15,595 nucleotides of DNA. Source: an uncultured Clostridia bacterium (lineage in GTDB: Bacteria; Bacillota; Clostridia; Oscillospirales; CAG-272). The notes beneath the pieces are model-generated. The model saw only the letters and a program-made list of their open reading frames with translations, was not told where the DNA came from and searched no databases. Where the stretch lies: contig CALCTA010000124.1 in assembly GCA_937893945.1 (NCBI GenBank), positions 1 through 15,595 on the forward strand, given 5' to 3'. Position numbers and translations under genes: made by a program. Shown in pieces: positions 7,253 through 15,383 of the stretch (position 1 is the first letter of the stretch; each line of letters begins with the position of its first letter).

Positions 7253-8293
7253 ATGAACTCTACAAACGCAAATGCTCTGGGCTACGTTGTAGTTACAGAT
7301 TATCTTGAGGCTAATACGGGTAAGGACGTGTCTGACGCTATTCAGAGCATCATCGACTCCAACCCCATGAAGACCATCTATTTCCCCGACGGTGAGTATA
7401 TTCTTGCAAAGCCTATCTGCACATCGGGTAAGCCCGAGACCGCAGTTTCGCTCAAGCTCTCCAACTTTGCTATCCTTAAGGCTGCTGACGGCTGGGATCA
7501 CAAGGAGGCTATGGTAAGACTTGGCGCGGCTGAGCCTTATAACACTATCTACAGAAACGGCAGCAACTATTACTTTGAGGGCGGTATCGTTGACGGTAAT
7601 ATGGTTGCTAACGGCATCGCTATCGAGAGCGGCAGAGAGACCTCTGTACGCAACGTATCTATCAAGCACACATTCCTCGGACTTCACATCGCTCGCGGCG
7701 CTAACAGCGGCTCGTCTGATGCTGATATCGATACTGTAAACATAGTTGGTAACAACAAGCCTGACTCTATCGGTGTTCTTATCGAGGGACACGACAACAC
7801 TCTTACAAATATGAGAATAGCGGCTGTTCAGACAGGCGTTATGCTTAAGAGCGGCGGCAACTTCCTGCGCAACATCCACCCCCTCTTTATCTTTGGATAC
7901 GAGTACGGCGGAGAGGATCTCATAGACTACTCCAAGAGCGTTTCCTTCCACGATTACAATTCTACCAACTGGTACGACTACTGCTACAGCGATCAGATGG
8001 CTACTGCCTTCCGTCTTTCCAAGGGCTCTAAGGCGATATTCCTCAACTGCTTCGCAATGTGGTACTCCAAGCGCGACAATAAGGAAGTAGGCTTTGAGTG
8101 CGACGGCGACTTCAACGGCTCTATACTCAACGCTAAGATCCACTTCAGAGGCGACGTAGAGAACACCGCCTTCCTTACTCAGCCCGAGGGCTGCGGCGGA
8201 GAGGGTATTATCGAGAACCCCGTTGTCAACGACGACCTTATCGCTGACAAGACCTACAAGAAGTACGTTACGGGCAAGATCATCCGCGCTTGA
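7253..8293 (+). CDS. Signal-less beta-helix protein, paralogue 4
   Basis: This 346-residue protein is only the pectate-lyase-3-like beta-helix domain of the family. It begins MNSTNANALGYVV, which aligns with the junction just before the beta-helix in paralogues 1 and 3 (NASDMGYVV, DASSLGYVL). It has no signal peptide, lipobox or SAF domain. The motifs TIYFPDGEY, SGRETSVRNVSIK, SSDADIDTVNIVG and NWYDYCYSDQM (from 239) are intact. It is very close in DNA to paralogue 3. Nearly all Lys codons appear to be AAG and most Tyr and Asn codons end in C, suggesting high expression. It has its own promoter and terminator and a GAGG site at 7241-7244. On sequence it should stay in the cytoplasm, unless exported by an unrecognised route. 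No remnant of a signal region is visible upstream, so truncation by recent mutation is unlikely. Confidence 0.85.
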   Translation: MNSTNANALGYVVVTDYLEANTGKDVSDAIQSIIDSNPMKTIYFPDGEYILAKPICTSGKPETAVSLKLSNFAILKAADGWDHKEAMVRLGAAEPYNTIYRNGSNYYFEGGIVDGNMVANGIAIESGRETSVRNVSIKHTFLGLHIARGANSGSSDADIDTVNIVGNNKPDSIGVLIEGHDNTLTNMRIAAVQTGVMLKSGGNFLRNIHPLFIFGYEYGGEDLIDYSKSVSFHDYNSTNWYDYCYSDQMATAFRLSKGSKAIFLNCFAMWYSKRDNKEVGFECDGDFNGSILNAKIHFRGDVENTAFLTQPEGCGGEGIIENPVVNDDLIADKTYKKYVTGKIIRA

Positions 8294-8334
8294 TGCATTT
8301 ACTTCACGCAGAAATCAAATAAAAATTTACCGAT

Positions 8335-8367
8335 GGGCAGAGGGCAAAAAACCTCTGCCCTGTTTTT
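8335..8367 (+). terminator. Intrinsic terminator of unit 2
   Basis: GGGCAGAGG (8335-8343) pairs perfectly with CCTCTGCCC (8352-8360) around an 8-nt A-rich loop, followed by TGTTTTT. It lies about 40 bp after the paralogue 4 stop. Confidence 0.9.
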
Positions 8368-8408
8368 GTATGTATTGCACAAAAATATTGAAGGAAAAGT
8401 GAAAACTA

Positions 8409-8437
8409 TTGACTTGTTTTTTTCTGTGTGCTATAAT
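8409..8437 (+). promoter_or_regulatory. Sigma-A promoter of array unit 3
   Basis: TTGACT (8409-8414) and TATAAT (8432-8437) are spaced by 17 bp. The spacer, with its T-tract and GTGTG, closely matches the promoter at 7172-7200. Unlike that one, the -35 box is not part of a terminator stem. Transcription should start near 8444. Confidence 0.88.
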
Positions 8438-8511
8438 AAATTGCTGTAAAATGCAAGTTTACTATATTATTATATAGCTTCATGAAAATCAAAAGAAAAA
8501 AGGAGAAAATT

Positions 8512-9549
8512 ATGAGATTTAACAGTGCAGAAGAATTGGGATACGTTATCATCACCGATTACGTAAAGGCAAACACGGGAGAGGACGTCTCTGACGCTAT
8601 ACAGAAGGTCATTGACGAGAACCCCAACAGAACTATATTTTTCCCCGACGGTGAGTACATCCTCTCTAAGTCCATAATGACTCCCGCCGCTCCCGAGAAG
8701 AGCGTGGCGCTCAAGCTCTCAAACTATGCTATTCTCAGAGCATCTGCTGATTGGAACAGCGACGAGGCTATGGTCCGTCTTGGCGCGATCCACTCTGCTA
8801 ACGATATAAACACCCCCGGAAGCAACTACTTCTTCGAGGGCGGTATCATCGACGGAAACAACGTGGCTAACGGTCTTTCTATCGACGGCGGCAGAGAGAC
8901 TGCCGTAAGATACGTATCTATCAAGCGCACCTTTATCGGACTTTACATCAAATACGGTGTTAATAACTGCTCGTCCGACTGTGATATAGACACCGTAAAC
9001 ATAGTAGGAAACGGAAAGCCCGGCTCTATCGGTCTGCTTATAGACGCCTGCGACAACACACTTACGAATATGAGAATCGCAAGCGTTCAGATAGGCGTAA
9101 AGGTAAATCACGCGAGCAACTTCTTCCGCAATATCCACCCGCTCTTTATCTACGAGCCCGAGCTTGTCGATCACTATCAGGAGAGCTACGGCTTCTATGA
9201 TACATCGTCTGGCAACTGGTACGATATGTGCTACAGCGATCAGTTCGCTACCGCATTCTATATGGGCCCCCGCACAATGAATATCTACGACATCTGCCGC
9301 TCCTTCTGGTATAGCCCCGCGGGCAACAAGCAGGTAGGCTTTGAGGTTGCGGGACAGTTCAACTCTGTGCTTAAGTCCTGCGAGATAAACTTCAGATTCC
9401 CCAAGGTTGACGGAAAGTATATGACGGTCGCCGAGGAGGGTGGAACGGGAAGTATAGATACTCCTCTCGTAAACGACGAGCTTTGCAAGGACGACACCTA
9501 CAAGAAATACACAAAGGGCAACGTTATCTGGCGTCCCAAATCCCACTGA
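8512..9549 (+). CDS. Signal-less beta-helix protein, paralogue 5
   Basis: This 345-residue beta-helix-only protein is nearly the same length as paralogue 4 and starts MRFNSAEELGYVI. I chose ATG 8512 because AGGAG (8501-8505) is 6 nt upstream. The in-frame ATG at 8482 has no ribosome site and would add a Lys/Arg-rich tail absent from the relative. Family motifs are present: TIFFPDGEY, GGRETAVRYVSIK, DCDIDTVNIVG and NWYDMCYSDQF (from 235). There is no signal peptide, lipobox or SAF domain. Lys is mostly AAG, as in paralogue 4. It heads a four-gene unit with three lipoprotein paralogues; the next gene starts 36 bp after its stop. The likely location is cytoplasmic by sequence, but the co-transcribed partners are surface proteins, which makes that uncertain. 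Confidence 0.85.
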   Translation: MRFNSAEELGYVIITDYVKANTGEDVSDAIQKVIDENPNRTIFFPDGEYILSKSIMTPAAPEKSVALKLSNYAILRASADWNSDEAMVRLGAIHSANDINTPGSNYFFEGGIIDGNNVANGLSIDGGRETAVRYVSIKRTFIGLYIKYGVNNCSSDCDIDTVNIVGNGKPGSIGLLIDACDNTLTNMRIASVQIGVKVNHASNFFRNIHPLFIYEPELVDHYQESYGFYDTSSGNWYDMCYSDQFATAFYMGPRTMNIYDICRSFWYSPAGNKQVGFEVAGQFNSVLKSCEINFRFPKVDGKYMTVAEEGGTGSIDTPLVNDELCKDDTYKKYTKGNVIWRPKSH

Positions 9550-9585
9550 TATAAATAAAATCAAATATATTTCAAGGAGAAATTT

Positions 9586-11037
9586 ATGAAACAGAACGCT
9601 AATACGAAAGCGTTATCCCGCCGTTTGCTGTGCGCCCTGCTTTGTGTCGCTTTCCTTCTCGGAACGCTGATGCTGACCGCGTGCAATTCGGATGGCGCTG
9701 ACGGTGCTGCAGATGCGACCGACGAGGCGGCAACCGATGAGGTCAAGAGCGAATTCAAGCTTGATGAAAACGGTATGGTAGATGTTGTCGTGTTCACGAC
9801 CGATGCTCCCAAGGGAACAAGAATAACGACCAAGAACACCGAGACTGTGAAGATGGATCCTACCAATCTTCCCAGAAACATCGTCTCTGACTTCAAGCAA
9901 ATAATGGGACAGTACACAACTAGAGATTTCTTTGCGGGCGACTACGTTATAGAAAACAGAGTTTCAAAGACTGAGCCGCTTGATATCAACGGAGATCTTA
10001 TTAAGCAGGATATAGCTGAGACGAAAAACGATTATATCGTTGTAACTGACTTTATAAGCGCAAACACGGGCGAGGATCTGTATGATCCGCTTCAGATGCT
10101 TATCAACAAGAACCCCGGAAGAACGCTTTATTTCCCCGACGGTGAGTATCTTATCTCGCGCTCTCTGGAGACATCGTCCAAGGCTACTGATAGCACTTCC
10201 TTTTATCTTTCGAGCGGTGCTACCATCGGAGCGCACAAGAATTGGAGCAGCGAAGGTCAGAAGAATGCTCTCATCTGTATTGGCTCACTTGAAAAGGAAA
10301 ACAATATACGCACCCCCGGAAGTAACTTCTACGTTATGGGCGGAAGACTTGACGGTAAGGGAAAGACTGACGGCATCTATCTCGAGGCAGGCCGTGAGAC
10401 TCTTATAAAGAACGTAGTTATCGTAAACGTTATCTACGGTATTTACGTTAAAAACGGAGTTAACAACGGCTCGTCGGACACCGATATAGACGACGTAACC
10501 ATTATCGGCTCGGGAACTCACAATTCCTACGGTATCGTTACGGTCGGATATGACAACACCATCTCCAACGCGAGAATTTACCACACCAAGGTAGGTATGA
10601 AGGTGTCCTCGGGTACCTTTGTCGCTGACTGTACGGTAGAGAATACCGCAAAGATATCCGGCGGAACGGGCTTCCTCTGCTCAGGCACCGGAGACGCTTG
10701 GTACTCGGATTGTACGAGTATCGACTTCGACGTTGCCTTTGATATCGGCTCTACCAAGGGATTTTACAAGCAGTGTAACGCGTTTTGGCCCTCTAATATA
10801 GGAACCAAGCACATAGCATTCAAGGCAACCTCTCTCCGCTCGGCTATAATCGGCTGCTCCGCGGATTTCCCTGAGAGTGAGGCTGAAAGCGCATTCCTGA
10901 CCGCATCGGGTGGCTCGGGCAAGGTCGTTGCCCCGATATTTGATAAGACTTTGGTCGGTAGCGATGACGCTACTGCGCAATTCCTTGAGAACGGAACGAC
11001 TATCATCACCCCCGCCGCTCCCAAGAAGGAAGATTGA
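9586..11037 (+). CDS. SAF/beta-helix lipoprotein, paralogue 6 (divergent)
   Basis: This is a 483-residue predicted lipoprotein with lipobox LMLTAC (Cys33), an Ala/Asp/Glu-rich linker (34-62), a SAF-like domain (about 64-126) and a short linker. A beta-helix starts near 147 (YIVVTDF) and keeps TLYFPDGEY and SSDTDIDDVTIIG. It is the most divergent member. The otherwise conserved NWYDxCYSDQF motif has become AWYSDCTSIDF, the CFxxWYS region has become QCNAFWPS, and the beta-helix N-terminal turns read SSGATIGAHKNW instead of the usual LSNFAIxKA. The C-terminus ends in a Pro/Lys tail rather than the common YLDGK ending. It has AAGGAGA at 9574-9580. It may have a changed ligand or have lost an activity. 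Confidence 0.82.
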   Translation: MKQNANTKALSRRLLCALLCVAFLLGTLMLTACNSDGADGAADATDEAATDEVKSEFKLDENGMVDVVVFTTDAPKGTRITTKNTETVKMDPTNLPRNIVSDFKQIMGQYTTRDFFAGDYVIENRVSKTEPLDINGDLIKQDIAETKNDYIVVTDFISANTGEDLYDPLQMLINKNPGRTLYFPDGEYLISRSLETSSKATDSTSFYLSSGATIGAHKNWSSEGQKNALICIGSLEKENNIRTPGSNFYVMGGRLDGKGKTDGIYLEAGRETLIKNVVIVNVIYGIYVKNGVNNGSSDTDIDDVTIIGSGTHNSYGIVTVGYDNTISNARIYHTKVGMKVSSGTFVADCTVENTAKISGGTGFLCSGTGDAWYSDCTSIDFDVAFDIGSTKGFYKQCNAFWPSNIGTKHIAFKATSLRSAIIGCSADFPESEAESAFLTASGGSGKVVAPIFDKTLVGSDDATAQFLENGTTIITPAAPKKED

Positions 11038-11051
11038 GGAGGTAGCGAGCA

Positions 11052-12422
11052 ATGAAAAAGAATAATTTCAAGTCTGTTACACTCCGCGTTGTTGCTATGG
11101 CTATTTGCCTGCTTCTTGCAACGCTGACGCTTGCTTCCTGCAACACGGACGGAAGCGCTGACAAAGACGCGAGTGGTGAGCCTACGGTAACGGCAGTAAG
11201 AGCTCTTAAAGACATTGAGGAGGGCACGCTTGTTGCCGCCGAGGATCTTGAGGTGGTAGAGCTCAGAGTAGTCGATTGTCCTCTTAACGCTGTAGAAAAG
11301 GTCGAGGACGTAGCGGGCAAGTACGCGAGTGTTAAGATATTTGCGGGAGATTTCATTTTTTTCGCAAAGCTCTCGGCTACCGCTATCTCGGATAAGGACG
11401 ATACTGCAGAAGAGACTGACGACGGTATCAGCTATACACTCATCAACGATTATAAGAGCCTTGTAAGCGGCAACGATTATACCGCCGCTATTAAAAAGGC
11501 TATTGAAGAAAATCCTAACAAGACCATCTATTTCCCCGACGGAGAATACGAGGTTACAGAGCCTATCGTTATTTCGGCGGATTTTGCCAAGAGCGTTTCC
11601 CTAAGGCTTTCCAACTACGCTACCATCAAGGCATCGGGTTGGACTGACGCTACCAAGGCGGTAATAACCCTTGGTGTCGGTGAAGAGGGTGAAAAGATAA
11701 CCGCCAGCCAGAACGTATTCGTTATGGGCGGTATCATCGACGCCGGCGGAATTGCCACGGGAATTGCCATCGAGGGTGGCAAGGACGTGCTTATAAGTAA
11801 CGTTTCCATAAAGAACGCTTCTTGTGGTATTCATATCAAGGCAGGCAACAACGCTACCGCCGCTATCGGCGCTGACGTTGAGAACGTAAATATCACGGGT
11901 AACGGCGCGGCAGATTCTGTGGGTGTTCTCGTTGAGGGAACTAATAATGCGCTTACTAACGTTACTGCCTCGGGCGTAGCTTGCGGACTTAAATGTACAA
12001 AAACAGGCTCGGATAACGTATTCCGCAGTATTCGCGCTATCGCTACCGACGCTATGGCTGCCGATGCCGCGCTTGCGGGCTTTTACGATATGAGTACGGG
12101 AAATCAGTACGACGTGTGCTGCAGCGATCAGTTTGCGACAGGATTCCTCACGGACGACGGAAACTCGGTATATAACGGCTGCTACGTTGATTGGTGGAGT
12201 GCTGAAAACGGCTACCACGTAGGCTTTAAGGCTACAGGCAAGCTCAATTCTGTAATATCCAACAGCACAGTTATCCATACCGATGAGGTCGCGACCGATG
12301 CGTATCTCCTCGTTGGAGAGGAAGGCGGAGAGGGAGTAGTTCTTTATCCTATAAACAGTATCGTAAATCACGAGAATGACAATATCCTTGCGCAGTACTG
12401 CCCAACAGGTCAGCTGCAATAA
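11052..12422 (+). CDS. SAF/beta-helix lipoprotein, paralogue 7
   Basis: This is a 456-residue predicted lipoprotein with lipobox LASC (Cys30), a short linker and a SAF-like domain at about 45-108 (LKDIEEGTLVAAEDLEV, then AGKYASVKIFAGDF). The beta-helix starts near 121. Its first turn, INDYKSLVSGNDYTAAIKKA, differs from the NTGxDVSxxIQ version of paralogues 1-5 and matches paralogue 8. NQYDVCCSDQF starts at 351. The C-terminus (EGGEGVVLYPI, then AQYC) also pairs it with paralogue 8. An optimal AGGAGG site (11037-11042) overlaps the upstream stop codon, so translation is probably coupled. Confidence 0.84.
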   Translation: MKKNNFKSVTLRVVAMAICLLLATLTLASCNTDGSADKDASGEPTVTAVRALKDIEEGTLVAAEDLEVVELRVVDCPLNAVEKVEDVAGKYASVKIFAGDFIFFAKLSATAISDKDDTAEETDDGISYTLINDYKSLVSGNDYTAAIKKAIEENPNKTIYFPDGEYEVTEPIVISADFAKSVSLRLSNYATIKASGWTDATKAVITLGVGEEGEKITASQNVFVMGGIIDAGGIATGIAIEGGKDVLISNVSIKNASCGIHIKAGNNATAAIGADVENVNITGNGAADSVGVLVEGTNNALTNVTASGVACGLKCTKTGSDNVFRSIRAIATDAMAADAALAGFYDMSTGNQYDVCCSDQFATGFLTDDGNSVYNGCYVDWWSAENGYHVGFKATGKLNSVISNSTVIHTDEVATDAYLLVGEEGGEGVVLYPINSIVNHENDNILAQYCPTGQLQ

Positions 12423-12439
12423 AATTGAGGTTTTGATAT

Positions 12440-13843
12440 ATGAATAAGATTTATAAAAAGACATCTCACCGTCTGATAGCCGCTTTGCTCATCGCGTGCG
12501 CGCTGCTATCGACGTTGCTGCTCGGCTCCTGCAACAAGGAGGAGGCGCAAGCTTCGGGCGAAGACTACGTTACCGTTGTCAGAGCTGTTGATGACATTTC
12601 TTTTGGAAACAGAATTACCAACGATAAGCTTGAGACGGTTACCGTAAGAGCTGACTCTCTGCCGAAGGATGTGATAATTGATATAGATGCCGTAAGAGGT
12701 AAATTTGCGGCTATCAACATTTTCGCGGGAGATTATTTCTTTGCGTCCAAGTTGTTGGATAAGCAGCCTACTGTGGAGGACGATGATAGAAAGGATCCCC
12801 CCAAGATAGATCCTCTTGAGCAGGGCTACGTGGTTATCACGTCTTATAAGAAGTACGTTGAAAAAGGAGACTACAGCCCCGCTATAAAGAAGGCTATGGA
12901 GGAAAATCCGAGATCAACCATATATTTCCCCGATGGAACCTATAATTTCTCAGAGCCTATAGCTATCTCGGCAGACCCTGCCAAGAGCGTTTCTCTTAAA
13001 CTGTCTAATATGGCGATCCTCAAGCCGCTCAACTGGACTGACTCAAGCCTTGCGCTTATACGCGTCGGTGTCTCTGAGGACGGCGAGAGCGATACTTCGG
13101 GTGTCGCTATCAATAACGCATATATTGCAGGAAACGAGAGTGTTTCGATAACGGGTGGATGCATCTACTGCGTAGGTATGTCAAGAGGCATTTCTGTTGA
13201 GGGCGGCGTTGGCACTTATATCTACAACGTAGCTATAAAGGCAGCTCCTGTCGGAATACACATCAAGAAAGGTCCTAACGCGCTTGGCGCAACCTACGTA
13301 AACGTTGATAACGTAAACATTACGGGTAACGACAGCAAGGAATCTATCGGCGTTCTCGTTGAGGGAAGCTACAACACCTTGTCAAATATGCGTATTGCAT
13401 CTATCAATTACGGTGTGAAGTGTACAGAGACAGGCTCGCGCAATATTTTCAGAAATATACACCCGCTTTGCAGTATCCAAACAACGGCTACCGTGGGCTT
13501 CTGGGATCTGAGCGACGGAAATATGTACGACGTATGCTACAGCGACCAGTTTGCTACGGGATTCCTTATGGAGACCAACACAGTATCTGTTTATAACGGA
13601 TGCTTCTGTTACTGGTGGACAGGTGATAACGACTATCACGTAGGCTTTGCCTCAAACGGTCAGTTCAATTCTATCATTGCAAGCTCCAAGGTTCGCCACA
13701 GCCATGCAGGTCTTGAGACCGATGCGTATATGCTCGTCGCCGAGGAAGGTGGACAGGGCGTGGTGCTCTATCCCTTGGTGGGCAATATGAGTAATGCCTA
13801 TATCAGCGTTCTTGAGCAGTATTGTAAGACTGTAAGACCTTAA
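12440..13843 (+). CDS. SAF/beta-helix lipoprotein, paralogue 8
   Basis: This is a 467-residue predicted lipoprotein with lipobox LLGSC (Cys31), a SAF-like domain at about 43-105 (VDDISFGNRITNDKLE, then RGKFAAINIFAGDY) and an Asp/Pro-rich linker. The beta-helix starts near 131, with TIYFPDGTY and NMYDVCYSDQF (from 361). It is the nearest relative of paralogue 7, sharing WWS/WWT in place of WYS, the NWTD stretch and the QYC end. It has an 11-residue-scale insertion (around NNAYIAGNESVS) before the GGCIY turn. The ribosome site is weaker (GAGG, 12427-12430). It is the last gene of unit 3; its stop codon abuts the shared terminator. Confidence 0.84.
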   Translation: MNKIYKKTSHRLIAALLIACALLSTLLLGSCNKEEAQASGEDYVTVVRAVDDISFGNRITNDKLETVTVRADSLPKDVIIDIDAVRGKFAAINIFAGDYFFASKLLDKQPTVEDDDRKDPPKIDPLEQGYVVITSYKKYVEKGDYSPAIKKAMEENPRSTIYFPDGTYNFSEPIAISADPAKSVSLKLSNMAILKPLNWTDSSLALIRVGVSEDGESDTSGVAINNAYIAGNESVSITGGCIYCVGMSRGISVEGGVGTYIYNVAIKAAPVGIHIKKGPNALGATYVNVDNVNITGNDSKESIGVLVEGSYNTLSNMRIASINYGVKCTETGSRNIFRNIHPLCSIQTTATVGFWDLSDGNMYDVCYSDQFATGFLMETNTVSVYNGCFCYWWTGDNDYHVGFASNGQFNSIIASSKVRHSHAGLETDAYMLVAEEGGQGVVLYPLVGNMSNAYISVLEQYCKTVRP

Positions 13844-13886
13844 AATAAAAACTCCCTTGAGCGTAAGCTCAAGGGAGTTTTTATTT
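13843..13886. terminator. Bidirectional intrinsic terminator
   Basis: A 20-bp perfect stem (13843-13862 with 13867-13886) closed by a GTAA loop has A-rich sequence on the left side and T-rich sequence on the right. It serves the array on the plus strand and the symporter gene on the minus strand, which ends 10 bp away. Confidence 0.95.
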
Positions 13887-13895
13887 ATATAAGAG

Positions 13896-15302
13896 TTATT
13901 TTGCGATGTCTTTATCTTTAGCAAAGTGGTCGCGCGTTATCTTTACCACAAGTCCTGAGAGGGCGATGAGCGCGATAAGGTTAGGCAGAGCCATAAGCGC
14001 ATTGAAGCAGTCGGCTATAAGCCAAACGGTGTTTATTTCTGCGATAGCTCCTACGAAAACGAAAACTACGTAAACTATTCTGTAAATAGTGATAGCGAGC
14101 TTGGAATGGTTTTTGAAGAGATATCCGACGCTGACCTCACCGTAGTATGCCCAGCCGAGAATAGTTGAGAGGGCAAAGAAAACTGTTGAGATAGCAACGC
14201 CTATACCGCCAACGTAAGGGAGAGTCTCGTTGAATGCCGCGCTGCTGAGCGCCGCGCCGCTTACCGCGGGAGTTGTGCCTGCGTTGAATGCGAGAGAGTA
14301 AACGTCAGAGGTAAGAATTACGACTGCCGACATAGTGCAGATGATTATCGTTGTAATGAACACCTCAAACACACCCCAAACGCCCTGCTTGACAGGATCT
14401 TCGGCGCTTGACGCGGAGTGAGCGATAGGCGCGCTTCCAAGGCCTGCCTCGTTAGAGAACACGCCTCTGCCAACGCCGTATCTCATAGCAGAGAGGATAC
14501 CGTATCCCGCAACGCCGCCGAATGCCGCCTTGAAGTTGAATGCTTCCTTGAAGATAAGAGCGAACGCGCCGGGGATCTTGGTAGCATTCATAACGAGTAC
14601 GATAATTGAGGAAAGAATGAAGAATATAGCCATTACGGGAACGAGCTTTTCGTTGACCGTAGCGATTCTCTTTACGCCGCCGATGATGACGACGGCAACT
14701 ATAGCCGTAAGCACGAGACCTGTTATCCAAGGCGCTATGTTGAAATTAAGATCGAGAACGCCCGAGATAGAGTTCGACTGGGTGGCGTTACCCGTGCCGA
14801 TACACGCGATCATAGCGAACGCCGCGAATATTGCCGCAAGCCATTTGATGCCAAGACCGTTCTTGATATAATACATAGGTCCGCCGATATACGCGCCGCT
14901 CTCGTTCTTCTCTCTGAACTTAAGTGCGAGGACTATCTCGGAATACTTAGTTACCATACCGAAAAGTGCGCTTACCCACATCCAGAAAACAGAGCCGGGG
15001 CCGCCAAGCACGAGCGCGGTTGCAACGCCCGCGATACTACCCGTACCGATAGTTCCCGCAAGAGCTGTGGTAACGGCTTGGAAGGGGCTTACGCTACCCT
15101 TATCCTGCTTGTGCATATTCTTATTGAACAGCTTGCCGAGCGTATTTTTTATAACGTAGCCGAATTTTCTGAACTGAAAGAAGCCTGTCTTTACAGTCAG
15201 GAATATGCCTGCCGCTATAAGAAGTATCATCATAGCTATGCTCAGAATGTTATCGTATGCAAAGCTAAGGGCGTTGTTTAAAGCGTTTATCACTTGTTCC
15301 AT
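13896..15302 (-). CDS. Alanine/glycine:cation symporter (AgcS family)
   Basis: This 468-residue integral membrane protein should import alanine or glycine with Na+ (or H+). Family signatures are clear: ALAGTIGTGSIAGVATA (81-97), GGPGSVFWMW, GMVTKYSE, GGPMYYI, CIGTGNATQ and FSNEAGLGSAPIAHS, with about eleven hydrophobic segments. The usual Asn of GTGN in the first motif is Ser here. The start at 15302 has GAGG (plus-strand 15309-15312) 6 nt upstream. A longer reading frame from 15392 would begin inside the promoter upstream of the transcription start, and ATG 15338 has no ribosome site. It is convergent with the array, with its own promoter, so a functional link is unlikely. Choice between alanine and glycine cannot be read from sequence. 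Confidence 0.93.
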   Translation of the reverse strand: MEQVINALNNALSFAYDNILSIAMMILLIAAGIFLTVKTGFFQFRKFGYVIKNTLGKLFNKNMHKQDKGSVSPFQAVTTALAGTIGTGSIAGVATALVLGGPGSVFWMWVSALFGMVTKYSEIVLALKFREKNESGAYIGGPMYYIKNGLGIKWLAAIFAAFAMIACIGTGNATQSNSISGVLDLNFNIAPWITGLVLTAIVAVVIIGGVKRIATVNEKLVPVMAIFFILSSIIVLVMNATKIPGAFALIFKEAFNFKAAFGGVAGYGILSAMRYGVGRGVFSNEAGLGSAPIAHSASSAEDPVKQGVWGVFEVFITTIIICTMSAVVILTSDVYSLAFNAGTTPAVSGAALSSAAFNETLPYVGGIGVAISTVFFALSTILGWAYYGEVSVGYLFKNHSKLAITIYRIVYVVFVFVGAIAEINTVWLIADCFNALMALPNLIALIALSGLVVKITRDHFAKDKDIAK

Positions 15303-15383
15303 TTTAAGCCTCGAGTAATGAGTATTGTATTCTGTCATCGGCGCAGTCGCGCTTGTTGTATAAAAATGAAAAAATACACACCC

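Noticed and set aside
4376..9564. Long open frames on the minus strand opposite the array (for example 4376-5200, 6013-7164, 7130-8143, 8719-9564)
   Set aside because: They recur opposite each paralogue, lack ribosome sites and recognisable domains, and mirror the codon pattern of the conserved plus-strand genes.
2556..13843. Pectate lyase or polygalacturonase activity
   Set aside because: The fold signature is present, but I cannot find the GH28 catalytic motif set or a clear lyase Ca2+/Arg site, so no enzyme name is given.
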